Source: Winogradskyella arenosi (lineage in GTDB: Bacteria; Bacteroidota; Bacteroidia; Flavobacteriales; Flavobacteriaceae). Taken from it: a DNA stretch of 64,000 nucleotides. The notes beneath the pieces were generated by a model that made no database searches, was not told the DNA's origin, and saw nothing but the letters and a program-made list of their open reading frames with translations. Within the stretch, counting starts at the first letter, position 1; each line of letters opens with the position of its first letter. The stretch spans positions 248,001-312,000 of the forward strand of contig NZ_QPJO01000004.1 of the NCBI RefSeq assembly GCF_003337305.1, in the 5' to 3' direction. Made by a program: the position numbers and the translations under genes. Shown here piece by piece: positions 9,484-18,866 of the stretch.

Positions 9484-10881
9484 ATGAATTACCGAATAGA
9501 AAAAGACACCATGGGGGAGGTAAAAGTACCTGCCGATAAACTTTGGGGAGCACAAACTGAACGTTCTCGTAATAACTTTAAAATTGGTGCAACAGCCTCA
9601 ATGCCTTTAGAAATTGTTTATGGTTTTGCATATTTAAAAAAAGCAGCAGCGTATACCAATTGTGAATTGGAAGTGATGTCTAAAGAAAAACGTGATTTAA
9701 TCGCAAAGGTTTGTGATGAAATCTTAGAAGGACAGCACGATGATCAATTTCCATTAGTCATTTGGCAAACCGGTTCTGGAACCCAGAGTAACATGAATGT
9801 GAATGAAGTTGTGGCCAACAGAGCGCACCAAATTGCTGGTAAAACTATTGGTGAGGGCGAAAAAACTATTCAACCTAATGACGACGTTAATAAATCGCAA
9901 TCGTCTAACGATACGTTTCCAACAGGAATGCATATTGCGGCTTACAAGAAAATTGTAGAAACCACCATTCCAGGGGTTATTCAGTTACGTAATACACTTC
10001 ATAAAAAATCTCAAGAATTTAAGGCAGTCGTTAAAATTGGACGTACGCACCTTATGGATGCGACACCGCTTACCTTAGGACAAGAGTTTTCAGGGTATGT
10101 ATCGCAATTAGATCACGGCTTAAAAGCTTTAGAAAATACCTTACCACACTTAAGCGAATTAGCTTTAGGAGGAACCGCTGTAGGAACCGGATTAAACACT
10201 CCAGAAGGTTATGACGTTCTTGTGGCTAAATACATTGCTCAATTTACAAACTTACCTTTTGTTACTGCTGAAAATAAATTTGAAGCCTTAGCGGCACACG
10301 ATGCTATAGTAGAAACCCATGGCGCTTTAAAGCAATTGGCGGTATCTTTAAATAAAATTGCTAATGATATTAGAATGATGGCCTCAGGACCACGTTCTGG
10401 TATTGGTGAAATTATTATCCCAGCGAATGAACCAGGAAGTTCTATTATGCCAGGAAAAGTAAACCCTACGCAGTGTGAAGCCTTAACTATGGTTTGTGCA
10501 CAGGTTTTAGGTAATGATGTGGCTATTTCTGTTGGAGGGACACAAGGACACTATGAATTGAATGTCTTTAAACCTGTAATGGCAGCTAACTTTCTACAAT
10601 CAGCACAATTAATTGGTGATGCTTGTGTAAGCTTTGAAGAGCACTGTGCAAGTGGTATTGAGCCTAATCACCAAGTTATAAAAGAATTATTAAACAATTC
10701 TTTAATGCTTGTAACGGCTTTAAATACTAAAATTGGTTATTACAAAGCGGCTGAAATTGCAAATACAGCCCATAAAAACGGCACCACTTTAAAAGAAGAA
10801 GCAGTGAATTTAGGTTATGTTTCTGCTGAAGATTATGACGAATGGGTGAAGCCAGAAAATATGGTGGGTAGCTTAAAGTAA
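9484..10881 (+). CDS. fumC: Class II fumarate hydratase
   Basis: 465 residues, the normal length of the class II enzyme. It interconverts fumarate and L-malate in the TCA cycle in the cytoplasm and needs no iron-sulfur cluster. Diagnostic sequences are [14 protein letters not shown] near residue 98, [16 protein letters not shown] near 187 and the superfamily signature [11 protein letters not shown] near 319, which holds the catalytic serine loop. The N-terminus [19 protein letters not shown] is typical, which supports the ATG start. It is monocistronic, with a long spacer on each side. Confidence 0.97.
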   Translation: MNYRIEKDTMGEVKVPADKLWGAQTERSRNNFKIGATASMPLEIVYGFAYLKKAAAYTNCELEVMSKEKRDLIAKVCDEILEGQHDDQFPLVIWQTGSGTQSNMNVNEVVANRAHQIAGKTIGEGEKTIQPNDDVNKSQSSNDTFPTGMHIAAYKKIVETTIPGVIQLRNTLHKKSQEFKAVVKIGRTHLMDATPLTLGQEFSGYVSQLDHGLKALENTLPHLSELALGGTAVGTGLNTPEGYDVLVAKYIAQFTNLPFVTAENKFEALAAHDAIVETHGALKQLAVSLNKIANDIRMMASGPRSGIGEIIIPANEPGSSIMPGKVNPTQCEALTMVCAQVLGNDVAISVGGTQGHYELNVFKPVMAANFLQSAQLIGDACVSFEEHCASGIEPNHQVIKELLNNSLMLVTALNTKIGYYKAAEIANTAHKNGTTLKEEAVNLGYVSAEDYDEWVKPENMVGSLK

Positions 10882-11107
10882 CTTGTAAGGCGCTTTCCAT
10901 AAGACCTCAAGGCTACAATTATAATTTATGACTATATTCGTAGACATCTTATACCTTGTACTTTTGGAATAGCAGTTTTATAAGCTTTAAAATAACGCGT
11001 GGAGGGCACAGTTTTTTTAGATATTGAAAATGTAAACCACATAGTAACAAGAGGAATCCTCCTCTACCCTATGTTCTTTTACAACAATACTTTTACAGAA
11101 GCTGTAC

Positions 11108-11215
11108 TTAAAGTTTGAAGCTTAGGCCTACAGCATGTGTTCCGTGTTCATCGTCTAAGTCTTTTAAAGTGTTAAGCCCTAATAACAAAGGCCTTTTAAA
11201 GTTTATAAAAAAGTA
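11108..11215 (-). pseudogene. Possible 3' remnant of an outer-membrane barrel gene
   Basis: The minus strand reads about 35 codons without a stop, including NFKRPLLLGLNTLKDLDD and ending HAVGLSFKL before TAA. Alternating hydrophobic and polar residues and a C-terminal aromatic strand are typical of outer-membrane barrel proteins. There is no start codon, and the frame is closed by TAA immediately upstream, so at most this is a fragment. It could be chance, because the stretch is short. Confidence 0.3.
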
Positions 11216-11240
11216 AAATTACAATGTTCAAATAAATCAA

Positions 11241-11275
11241 AAAAAACGCTAGACCTCTATACCTAGCGTTTTTTT
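11241..11275. terminator. Rho-independent terminator upstream of hutI
   Basis: Stem AACGCTAG/CTAGCGTT with a 10-base loop, preceded by an A-run and followed by seven T. Symmetric, so it can act in both directions. It lies over 350 bases beyond fumC and 36 bases before hutI, which suggests that a gene once ended here. Confidence 0.75.
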
Positions 11276-11310
11276 ATTCAAACTAATACGTTTACCAAAT
11301 ACTAATAAGC

Positions 11311-12549
11311 ATGTCTATATTAATAAAAAACATTCAACAACTCGTTCAGGTACATGAACATAACACCACGATCGTTAAAGGAAGCGATATGAAAACCCTT
11401 CCTGTCTTAGAAAATGCGTATCTCTACATTGTAGATGATACCATTATAGAATATGGTGTTATGGAAGATTGTGAAGGAATCCATGCTGAAAAAATTATAG
11501 ATGCCACGGGGCAGATTGTTTTACCTTCTTGGTGCGACTCTCACACCCATCTGGTTTATGCTGGGGATAGAACTTCGGAATTTGTCGATCGAATCAATGG
11601 CCTTTCTTATGAAGAAATCTCTAATAAAGGTGGTGGAATTTTAAATTCAGCCAAAAAACTTCAGGAAACGTCGGAAGAAGAATTGTTTGAGCAATCTTTA
11701 AAACGATTGAATGAACTTATCGCTATGGGAACTGGTGCGGTTGAAGTTAAAACAGGCTACGGGCTTACGGTAGAGGCCGAACTTAAAATGCTACGGGTAA
11801 TAAAACGACTTAAACAAGAGAGTTTAGCCACCATCATCCCTACACTCTTAGCGGCTCATGCCATTCCTAAAGACTATAAAACCAATAAAGAAGCCTACAT
11901 TAAGCTTATCACGGAAGAACTGATTCCGCAAGCGGCGGCTTTAAATATCACACACTTTATTGATGTGTTTTGTGAAAAGGGCTATTTTGATATTGAGGAT
12001 ACAGAAACCATTTTAAAGGCTGGCCAAGCGTATAACCTTAGGCCAAAAATTCATGTAAATCAGTTTAATATTCTCGGCGGAATTGCTTTAGGAGTAAAAC
12101 ACAATGCCTTATCGGTAGACCACCTTGAAGAACTCAGCTCTGAAGATATTGAAGCCTTAAAAACAGGAGATACCATTCCGGTTGCCCTACCAGGCTGCTC
12201 TTACTTTTTAAGTATGAATTATACCAAAGCAAGAGATATTATCGATGCAGGTTTACCCTTAGCTATTGCTACAGATTATAATCCGGGGTCTTCACCAAGT
12301 GGAAATATGAACTTTATTGTTAGTGCGGCTTGCGTCAAACTAAAAATGACTCCAGAAGAAGCCATCAATGCAGCTACCATTAATGGGGCTTATGCTATGG
12401 GAATTAGCAGTATGTACGGAAGTATTACACGAGGAAAAAAGGCTAATATTATTATTACCAAACCCATGAAACACTACAGTGAAATTCCATATGCTTTTGC
12501 TCACGATCCTATTGCGCATGTTATTATTAATGGGCAATTGTTAAAATAA
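11311..12549 (+). CDS. hutI: Imidazolonepropionase
   Basis: 412 residues, normal length. It hydrolyses 4-imidazolone-5-propanoate to N-formimidoyl-L-glutamate, the third step of histidine degradation, in the cytoplasm. It is an amidohydrolase-fold enzyme. The metal-binding motif HTHLVYAGDR lies near residue 78, further metal/substrate histidines are in AAHAIPKDYK and KIHVNQFN, and the C-terminal metal aspartate is in ATDYNPGSSPSGNM. Formimidoylglutamase, the next enzyme of the pathway, is encoded 1 kb downstream on the same strand, with an unrelated gene inserted in reverse between them. Confidence 0.95.
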   Translation: MSILIKNIQQLVQVHEHNTTIVKGSDMKTLPVLENAYLYIVDDTIIEYGVMEDCEGIHAEKIIDATGQIVLPSWCDSHTHLVYAGDRTSEFVDRINGLSYEEISNKGGGILNSAKKLQETSEEELFEQSLKRLNELIAMGTGAVEVKTGYGLTVEAELKMLRVIKRLKQESLATIIPTLLAAHAIPKDYKTNKEAYIKLITEELIPQAAALNITHFIDVFCEKGYFDIEDTETILKAGQAYNLRPKIHVNQFNILGGIALGVKHNALSVDHLEELSSEDIEALKTGDTIPVALPGCSYFLSMNYTKARDIIDAGLPLAIATDYNPGSSPSGNMNFIVSAACVKLKMTPEEAINAATINGAYAMGISSMYGSITRGKKANIIITKPMKHYSEIPYAFAHDPIAHVIINGQLLK

Positions 12550-12550
12550 A

Positions 12551-12584
12551 AAAATCCAGAAGTCTTAAACTTCTGGATTTTTTC
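12551..12584. terminator. Bidirectional terminator between hutI and the coiled-coil protein gene
   Basis: AAATCCAGAAG pairs with CTTCTGGATTT, with A-run and T-run flanks. It serves convergent genes on both sides. Confidence 0.85.
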
Positions 12585-12604
12585 TTTTTAGCTTTTATTC
12601 AGGC

Positions 12605-13492
12605 TTATCTTAATTCAAATTCTGAACTTGAAATTAACGCTTTATCGTTAAAGACATTCACCGTGTAACGTCCTTCTTCAAATTTAGAATCTTCTAATTC
12701 ATCTATATATTCACAGATATTTAAGTTTCTATTCTCGTAATTAAAACGGCTAATTAAACTGTAGTTTAAAACCTGTTCGTCAAATTCTACTTGTGCGTTG
12801 CTTCCTAATACATTATTACTAGGATCAATAACCTGTACATATAATTCCTTGTCACCGCTTTCCGTTAAGGTATTCTTAGCAACGGTAAAACAAATTTTAA
12901 GTTTATCACTTCGTCTTGCACGTTCTGTTGGAATCTGCTTTCCATTATTACGTTCTATAACGCCCATTCCTACCAAACCAACAGTCTGTAAAGCTGCTGC
13001 ATCTTTAACTACCGTAGATAACTGAGTGTTTTGCACCAATAAAGAATCGGTAAACATGGTACGTTCTGCCAATTGTGTTTGCGTACTGTCTAATGATGAT
13101 GCTAAATATTGATTTTCACCTTTTAAACGGTCGTTTTCAACCAGTAAGACGTCCATTTCTTCTTGTAAGGCTAAGTACTTCTTTTTGTAGTTCCATAAGC
13201 TTCCCACACTATTCTGAGACACTTTTAGCGAATCCATTAATCCTTGAATACGATCTCTGGCTGCTACTAAATCTTGATTTTTTAATTCACTCTCAGCAAT
13301 GGCTTCATCATAATCCTTAGCCATATTATTAAGATCATTCATTACTTGTTGCTTTTCGCTCATCAGTAATTTCTCATTTTCTTGTTTTTCGCTATACAGT
13401 TTTGAGGTGTAAAACGCAGTGACTAAGAATAATACCAAGAGTATTACTAATCCTACCTTTAATCCTGAATTCGATTTTTGAGATCCTTCCAT
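12605..13492 (-). CDS. Membrane-anchored coiled-coil protein
   Basis: 295 residues. A single membrane helix at about 12-29 follows a short polar N-terminus. Residues 33-160 are strongly heptad-like and rich in Glu, Lys, Leu and Gln, which predicts a long coiled coil. A C-terminal globular domain (about 170-295) contains KICFTVAKNTLTESGDKELYVQVIDP. Flavobacterial homologues are often mislabelled as chromosome partitioning proteins; nothing here supports that. It sits divergently from hutG with 111 bases between. Function is unknown. Confidence 0.75.
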   Translation of the reverse strand: MEGSQKSNSGLKVGLVILLVLFLVTAFYTSKLYSEKQENEKLLMSEKQQVMNDLNNMAKDYDEAIAESELKNQDLVAARDRIQGLMDSLKVSQNSVGSLWNYKKKYLALQEEMDVLLVENDRLKGENQYLASSLDSTQTQLAERTMFTDSLLVQNTQLSTVVKDAAALQTVGLVGMGVIERNNGKQIPTERARRSDKLKICFTVAKNTLTESGDKELYVQVIDPSNNVLGSNAQVEFDEQVLNYSLISRFNYENRNLNICEYIDELEDSKFEEGRYTVNVFNDKALISSSEFELR

Positions 13493-13603
13493 AATTTGTT
13501 TAGTTTTTGAGTATTCTTTAATTGTTGTTTTTAATGATATTTAAGGTCAAAGTAATTAAATAAAAATGTACATTTAACTAAATTAAAATAATATTTCATT
13601 TAA

Positions 13604-14632
13604 ATGCAGCAGCTAACTTTATTTACTGAAAAAGAAAAAGAACAGCTTTTAAATAAACGAAAAGGGGAAACAAAATTTGGTGAACAGATTCAGTTAATAC
13701 CCAACCTCACAAAGATATACGATGATATTGCGCGTTTAGATGTTGACTATGTTATTTTTGGTATTAGCGAAGATATAGGTGTTGCGGCAAACCACGGTAA
13801 AACAGGAACTTATAAGGCTTGGGATGCTACATTAAAAGTTTTATTAAATATTCAGAGTAATACCTTTACCAACCCTAACCGGGTTTTAGTCTTAGGCCAA
13901 TTAGAATACCCTGAAGAACGTAAAGCGTTATTAAATCTAGATTTAAGCAAAAAAAAACAACTTGCCAAAGTGCGCCATTTTGTAGAAACTATAGATCGTG
14001 ATGTAACACATTTGGTTACTGCCATACTAGAAGCCGGCAAAATCCCAATTATTATTGGTGGCGGCCATAATAACGCTTATGGTAATATTAAAGGCGCCGC
14101 ATTAGCTTATAAACAACGTATGAATGTGATTAATTTTGATGCGCATTCCGACTTTAGATCCGATGAAGGCAGACATAGTGGTAATGGTTTTAGTTATGCC
14201 TATGCTGAAGGGTTTTTAAAGTATTATTTCATCTTTGGATTGCATGAAAATTATACCTCTCAAAATTTACTGAGTAGGCTTAAAAAAGTGAAATCTATAA
14301 AATATAACACTTATGAAGCCATTGCCGTAAGACAAGAACTGGACTACAGTTCAGAATTAAAATCGGCAGCAGATCATATTAATGACAGACCATTTGGAAT
14401 TGAAATGGATTGTGATGCCATAAGGCACGTGCCAAGTAGCGCAATGACTCCTAGTGGTTTTAACAGTGAAAAAGCAAGACAATTTATACATTATTTTGGC
14501 TCGCATAAAAACGCGGCCTATCTCCATATTTGTGAAGCAGCACCTACTCCATCTAATGAAACCCAGGTTGGAAAATTAATTACCTATCTTATCACCGATT
14601 TTATTCGTGCTAAAAACGCTTGCAATTTGTAA
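13604..14632 (+). CDS. hutG: Formimidoylglutamase, arginase family
   Basis: 342 residues of the ureohydrolase (arginase/agmatinase) fold. It would hydrolyse N-formimidoyl-L-glutamate to glutamate and formamide, the fourth step of histidine degradation, using two Mn ions. The metal ligands are visible as GGGHNNAYG near residue 150, NFDAHSDFR near 178 and EMDCDAIRHVPSS near 268. The hutI gene just upstream supports the Hut assignment over arginase or agmatinase. Substrate specificity is inferred from context. Confidence 0.88.
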   Translation: MQQLTLFTEKEKEQLLNKRKGETKFGEQIQLIPNLTKIYDDIARLDVDYVIFGISEDIGVAANHGKTGTYKAWDATLKVLLNIQSNTFTNPNRVLVLGQLEYPEERKALLNLDLSKKKQLAKVRHFVETIDRDVTHLVTAILEAGKIPIIIGGGHNNAYGNIKGAALAYKQRMNVINFDAHSDFRSDEGRHSGNGFSYAYAEGFLKYYFIFGLHENYTSQNLLSRLKKVKSIKYNTYEAIAVRQELDYSSELKSAADHINDRPFGIEMDCDAIRHVPSSAMTPSGFNSEKARQFIHYFGSHKNAAYLHICEAAPTPSNETQVGKLITYLITDFIRAKNACNL

Positions 14633-14741
14633 GACTGAGATAGATATAAAAGATTTTACGAGAGGTTATAAAAGGTAAAGCATCTCAATACCCTATTACT
14701 CCCTAAACACAACTTAACAGATAAAGGGTGAGGCCTTAAAA

Positions 14742-15575
14742 TTAAGCCTCATCCTTCACCACAATTTGTGTATCAATAATGTCTTTTACGGGAACGATAA
14801 GTTTTTCTTGTGCATTTTTTAAGACCACAGAAATACTTTGAACAGCTTCAATTGTATACAATTGATCATTGAATATAATCTTTTGTCCTACTTCAAAAGT
14901 CTTTCTGGCATAAAAGGTGTTCAATAATTTTCCCACCACTTCTTTAGCTCCAAAACCAAAGGCAATAGCAAAGGCCAATAAAAAGGCCGCCATAATCATG
15001 GTTATATTATTGGTTATAATTACCGTATCAATACCCGCTTGGTTTAAGGCTGTAATAGATATAAAGGTAAGAATAAGGAAAAATACCACTTGACTGATCA
15101 TCTTTCCTCCCGATAAATCCATAGAAGCAAAAAGTGATTTGAGTCCATTTTTTACAAAATTGGCAAATAATAATCCTAAAATAAAAATAACTAAAGCTGC
15201 AAATAACTGTGGTAAATACCCTAATAAATTATTCACCTGATTAGATATGATTTCTAGCCCTAAGCTTTCAGAAATCACCACTAATAAAATGATATACATC
15301 ACCCATTTTACAACCTTAGAAATCACTTTAACGGTGTCAAAATTGATTGACTTTCCCTCTACAATTTCAATCTCCTTTAGTTTAGCGTCTAGCTTCTCTA
15401 CCTTAGCAAATTTTAAAAGTTTTTGTATCGCTTTTACCACAAGCTTGGTTACAAGCCATCCAACGATTAAAAGGACAAGAGTCCCTAATATTTTTAGAGC
15501 AAGAGTTGAAAATTCTGGCCATAAAGCGTACAACGATTGTATTGCACTGTTCTTAAATGTCATTATATTTTCCAT
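14742..15575 (-). CDS. Mechanosensitive channel-like membrane protein
   Basis: 277 residues with an N-terminal helix, two or more conserved 'TM-helix' repeats (PF05552 type) and five hydrophobic segments (about 23-45, 88-105, 123-147, 160-180 and 187-210). The last helix is followed by FAIAFGFGAKEVVGKLLNTFYARKTF, the MscS pore-to-beta-domain junction, and a short beta domain. Such proteins gate ions under membrane tension. It is shorter at the C-terminus than full MscS. It lies 31 bases after the 59-residue gene and is probably the last gene of the sigma-factor operon. Confidence 0.85.
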   Translation of the reverse strand: MENIMTFKNSAIQSLYALWPEFSTLALKILGTLVLLIVGWLVTKLVVKAIQKLLKFAKVEKLDAKLKEIEIVEGKSINFDTVKVISKVVKWVMYIILLVVISESLGLEIISNQVNNLLGYLPQLFAALVIFILGLLFANFVKNGLKSLFASMDLSGGKMISQVVFFLILTFISITALNQAGIDTVIITNNITMIMAAFLLAFAIAFGFGAKEVVGKLLNTFYARKTFEVGQKIIFNDQLYTIEAVQSISVVLKNAQEKLIVPVKDIIDTQIVVKDEA

Positions 15576-15606
15576 GGTAATACGTTTAGGTGAGGGATTG
15601 TTTTAA

Positions 15607-15786
15607 TTAATTATGCTTTTGTCGTTTACTCTGTACACTTTCTATAATATGACCTATATTATAAGAAAATAGCTCAGCTAATTCCATAAAAAGCTTAGCC
15701 ATAGCCACATCGTGCATCACTTTTGCTTTAAGCTCAGAAGGAACTTCCTTAAGAGGCTGATCTAATTGCTTAAATGGATTCTCCAT
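15607..15786 (-). CDS. Small 59-residue protein coupled to the sigma factor
   Basis: The frame begins MENPFKQLDQPLKEVPSELK, continues KVMHDVAMAKLFMELAELF and ends QSKRQKHN. It is below the usual ORF size limits. Its ATG lies inside the last codons of the ECF sigma gene (17-base overlap), and its stop is 31 bases before the channel gene, so the arrangement is a tight operon. It is amphipathic and helical in character with no membrane segment or cysteine. It could be a regulator of the sigma factor, but no anti-sigma motif is visible. Confidence 0.72.
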   Translation of the reverse strand: MENPFKQLDQPLKEVPSELKAKVMHDVAMAKLFMELAELFSYNIGHIIESVQSKRQKHN

Positions 15787-16363
15787 CTTTCGTGTAATTT
15801 GAGTACTTCTGTACTAATTTTTCTTTTGCTCTTTTTAAACGCATCTTAACGGCGCTTTCTCCAATATCTAAAGCATCTGCTAATTCTCTAATCGATAAAT
15901 TATCTTGATACTTTAGTAATAAAATCATTTTTTCATCTGGCGATATAAGCTCCATGACTGATTTTAATTGCTCAACTCTCATGTTTTCAAACTCATAAGT
16001 AGAATCTATATCCTCGCCTATATTTTCAATATCTATAGATTCGCTGCTAATAGATTGCTTTTCAATTTTCTTAGCGGTATTACGAGTCACATAATTAACA
16101 CAGTGGTTATACGTAAACGCATATAACCAAGTTGAAAATTTAGATTTCCCCTTAAAACTTTTTAATTTAATAAAAACCTTTAAGAAAACATCTTGAGTTA
16201 AATCTTTGGCTTCATCAACACTATTGGCAAATCCATAGCATTTATTATAAACCATAGCGGCATGCCTGTCATAGAGTACCTCAAACAACATAGTGTCGTT
16301 TGTTTTTACGATAGCTTCTACAAGCGCTTCATCGTTTAGGGTATGAATAGCGTCTACTGTCAA
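15770..16363 (-). CDS. ECF-type RNA polymerase sigma factor
   Basis: 197 residues. The sigma2 region covers about residues 25-95 (LYDRHAAMVYNKCYGFANSVDEAKDLTQDVF and the -10 recognition helix FSTWLYAFTYNHCVNY). The sigma4 region covers about 130-185 with the helix-turn-helix LSIRELADALDIGESAVKMRLKRAKEKL. The start is TTG; no upstream ATG fits better. It directs transcription of an unknown regulon. No classical anti-sigma (zinc-binding or membrane) gene follows; instead a 59-residue protein and a MscS-like channel do, which hints at an envelope or osmotic cue. Confidence 0.92.
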   Translation of the reverse strand: MTVDAIHTLNDEALVEAIVKTNDTMLFEVLYDRHAAMVYNKCYGFANSVDEAKDLTQDVFLKVFIKLKSFKGKSKFSTWLYAFTYNHCVNYVTRNTAKKIEKQSISSESIDIENIGEDIDSTYEFENMRVEQLKSVMELISPDEKMILLLKYQDNLSIRELADALDIGESAVKMRLKRAKEKLVQKYSNYTKDGESI

Positions 16364-16768
16364 GGGAAATTTTACTCTGTAATTATATGGTTGTTAGCTA
16401 TAAGACACTTATTTTAAGATAAAGTCACTTATACGTTTTGTTATTTCTGAAGACACTATAAATATTCTGATACAGGAGTATTAAAAAGATCAATTTAAAA
16501 GTTTAGCACTTCAGTTTATGTTCTAAAAACATAGACTGTAAGGCGCTTTGACAAAATTACATAATTTATATGGCTTCATTATTACTTTTCTCACTAATAA
16601 TACGTTGTAGAAGTCAAAAAAAACCTTCTCTAGCCCTAAAGAGTAGCCAATGCCCCTAAAAGTTCTCAACTAGAAATTTTGAAATGTTTAGAAAATCCTT
16701 AACTTTAAGAAATAAACCACATCAAACAAACGTTTTATCATCTCAGCAGGGTACCACAAATCTATTGA
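16364..16768. other. Intergenic region with paired CCCTAAA motifs
   Basis: Divergent spacer with no credible ORF. CCCTAAA ends at 16640 and CCCCTAAA ends at 16660, in the same orientation and exactly 20 bases apart. This could be a two-site operator. Nothing else was recognised. Confidence 0.45.
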
Positions 16769-17362
16769 ATGAACGATTTTTTGCATAAAACCATTCCGAA
16801 TTTAAAACCATTTAATTATGAACGTCATCATGATGCGCATTTTATAAATCAACAATGGGTTTTGGTTAATGGGATTTCTAATAAAAAATCAGTTTACACT
16901 TTTAAAGCCAATAATATTCTTGAAATCTCGCGTAAAGACAATGTTATTAAAACATCGTGGACCATTTCGCTTCAGAATATACTCACTATAGAAACCGAAG
17001 ACGGCCAAATCACCGTGAGTGCGTTTTTTAAAGATGATGATATCCTTGTGCTTAACAACCAGGATAACGATGAATTTGCACTTTATATAAATACCACAAA
17101 ATATAAAGACGAATTAAATTCCATTGAAGACATACAAGCTTTTTTAAAGTATAAATATCAGAAAAAGGTCAGTACTACCATTTACGATCATGAATTTTAT
17201 TATATCGAAAAATCTGAAGAATTTGGTCCTTGTAAAGTTGAAGAATTAGCCCAAAAAGTCCGTGACGGAGAAATAAGCGGCTATTGTTTTGTCCGAGATA
17301 TTAATGCTTACGATTACAGTGAGCGCTTACGTATTTTTGATTTAATAAACGAACTCGACTAA
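16769..17362 (+). CDS. Hypothetical protein with a C-terminal GYF_2-like module
   Basis: 197 residues, no signal peptide or membrane helix. The C-terminal part (about 145-195) reads FYYIEKSEEFGPCKVEELAQ followed by a 'dG.I.gycfVrd' pattern. This resembles the GYF_2 domain, which has a 'gp.s..el..l...G.i' layout and binds proline-rich peptides. The N-terminal 140 residues are beta-rich and unrecognised. The gene stands alone, with a terminator after it. Assignment of the module is by pattern only. Confidence 0.65.
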   Translation: MNDFLHKTIPNLKPFNYERHHDAHFINQQWVLVNGISNKKSVYTFKANNILEISRKDNVIKTSWTISLQNILTIETEDGQITVSAFFKDDDILVLNNQDNDEFALYINTTKYKDELNSIEDIQAFLKYKYQKKVSTTIYDHEFYYIEKSEEFGPCKVEELAQKVRDGEISGYCFVRDINAYDYSERLRIFDLINELD

Positions 17363-17397
17363 CACCTGATCATAGTATAATATAGATAATGTCATAA

Positions 17398-17424
17398 AAA
17401 AAGCGAACCCTAAAGTTCGCTTTT
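17398..17424. terminator. Bidirectional terminator
   Basis: AAAAGCGAAC/GTTCGCTTTT with loop CCTAAA, between the GYF_2-like gene and the convergent lpdA. Confidence 0.85.
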
Positions 17425-17465
17425 CTATTACTATGGTATTGAAATCTTAAGACTTCAAAATATAT

Positions 17466-18866
17466 TTATACGTGTAACGCACGGTTATCCGTTGCTGCTA
17501 ATGCTGCTTCTTTTACCGCTTCAGCAAAAGTTGGATGCGCATGAGACATACGCGAAATATCTTCAGCAGACGCTCTATATTCCATAGACACAACGGCTTC
17601 AGCAATTAAATCGGCACAACGTGCACCAATCATATGTACGCCTAATACTTCATCTGTAGTTTTATCTGCTAAGATTTTTACAAATCCTTCAATATCTCCA
17701 CTTGCTCTAGCACGACCAAGGGCTCTAAAAGGAAATTGTCCTACTTTATAAGCTACGTTATCAGCTTTTAATTCTTCTTCCGTTTTACCAACAGCCGCAA
17801 CTTCTGGCCATGTGTAAACCACACCTGGAATTAAATTATAATCAATATGAGGTTTTTGTCCGGCAATAGTTTCTGCCACAAACGTACCTTCTTCTTCAGC
17901 TTTATGCGCTAACATAGCCCCTTTAATAACATCACCGATGGCATAGATATTAGAGGTAGACGTCTGTAAATGTTCGTTAACTTCTACTTGTCCTCTGTCA
18001 TTCATCTTAACACCAGCAGCCTCTAAGTTTAATCCTTCCGTGTAAGGCTTACGTCCTACAGACACTAAACAATAGTCTCCTTTAAACTCAACCACTTCAC
18101 CTTTTTTATTCTCTGCTTTTACTACAACTTCGTCTCCTTTACGTTCCACAGACTGTACTTTATGAGAAAGCATCATTTTACATTTTGCTTTCTTAAAGAC
18201 TTTATTTAATTCTTTAGACAAACCAGCATCCATTGTAGGGATAATTCTGTCCATATATTCAATAACAGTCACTTCTGCTCCTAAACGACGGTAAACCTGT
18301 CCAAGCTCTAAACCAATAACCCCACCACCAATAATGATTAGGTGCTTAGGCACTTCTTTTAATTTTAAGGCTTCTGTAGACGTAATAATACGTTCTTTAT
18401 CTAAAGAGATAAATGGTAAGTTAGAAGGCTTAGACCCTGTTGCTATAATTACTTTTTTAGCTTCAATCTCTTGAGCATCTTTTCCTTCAATCTTAATGTG
18501 AGTAGCATCTATAAAAGATCCTAACCCTTCAAAAACATCAATATTGTTTTTCTTCATTAAGAAATCAATACCTCCCGTTGTTTGGTCTACTACAGCTTGC
18601 TTGCGACCAATCATTTTTTCTAAATTCACTTTAATATCTCCTGGAATCTCAATACCATGATCTTCAAAGTGTTTTGTTGCTTCTTCATAATGATGAGAAG
18701 AACTTAATAAAGCTTTACTTGGAATACAACCTACGTTTAAGCAAGTTCCACCGAGAGTAGAATATTTTTCAATAATTGCAGTTTTCATGCCTAATTGTGC
18801 GCAACGGATTGCTGCTACATATCCACCAGGTCCTGAACCTATTATTGCTACATCGTACGATTTCAT
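17466..18866 (-). CDS. lpdA: Dihydrolipoyl dehydrogenase
   Basis: 466 residues from the chosen ATG, normal for E3. It reoxidises dihydrolipoyl groups of 2-oxoacid dehydrogenase complexes or the glycine cleavage system and passes electrons to NAD. The FAD-binding motif IGSGPGGYVAA is at residues 8-18, the redox disulfide GGTCLNVGCIPSKALL near 37-52, the NAD-binding GGGVIGLELGQVY near 180 and the catalytic HAHPTFAEAV near the C-terminus. An upstream in-frame start at 18902 would add 12 residues, but a candidate -7 box (18900-18907) overlaps it. No other E1 or E2 gene is nearby. Confidence 0.96.
   Translation of the reverse strand: MKSYDVAIIGSGPGGYVAAIRCAQLGMKTAIIEKYSTLGGTCLNVGCIPSKALLSSSHHYEEATKHFEDHGIEIPGDIKVNLEKMIGRKQAVVDQTTGGIDFLMKKNNIDVFEGLGSFIDATHIKIEGKDAQEIEAKKVIIATGSKPSNLPFISLDKERIITSTEALKLKEVPKHLIIIGGGVIGLELGQVYRRLGAEVTVIEYMDRIIPTMDAGLSKELNKVFKKAKCKMMLSHKVQSVERKGDEVVVKAENKKGEVVEFKGDYCLVSVGRKPYTEGLNLEAAGVKMNDRGQVEVNEHLQTSTSNIYAIGDVIKGAMLAHKAEEEGTFVAETIAGQKPHIDYNLIPGVVYTWPEVAAVGKTEEELKADNVAYKVGQFPFRALGRARASGDIEGFVKILADKTTDEVLGVHMIGARCADLIAEAVVSMEYRASAEDISRMSHAHPTFAEAVKEAALAATDNRALHV

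Larger units (their letters stand above)
10882..11310. other. Long spacer between fumC and hutI with possible gene remnants
   Basis: No intact gene. On the minus strand a stop-free run ends at a stop at 11108 and reads like the last strands of an outer-membrane barrel protein (see the pseudogene entry). On the plus strand a 40-codon open stretch ends at 11119 with no start and no recognisable family. A terminator lies at the right end. The region looks like decayed sequence. Confidence 0.5.

Noticed and set aside
10884-10896. 13-base match TGTAAGGCGCTTT also at 16537-16549, and GCGCTTTC after several stops
   Set aside because: Matches of this length are expected by chance in 64 kb searched on both strands, and the flanks do not agree.
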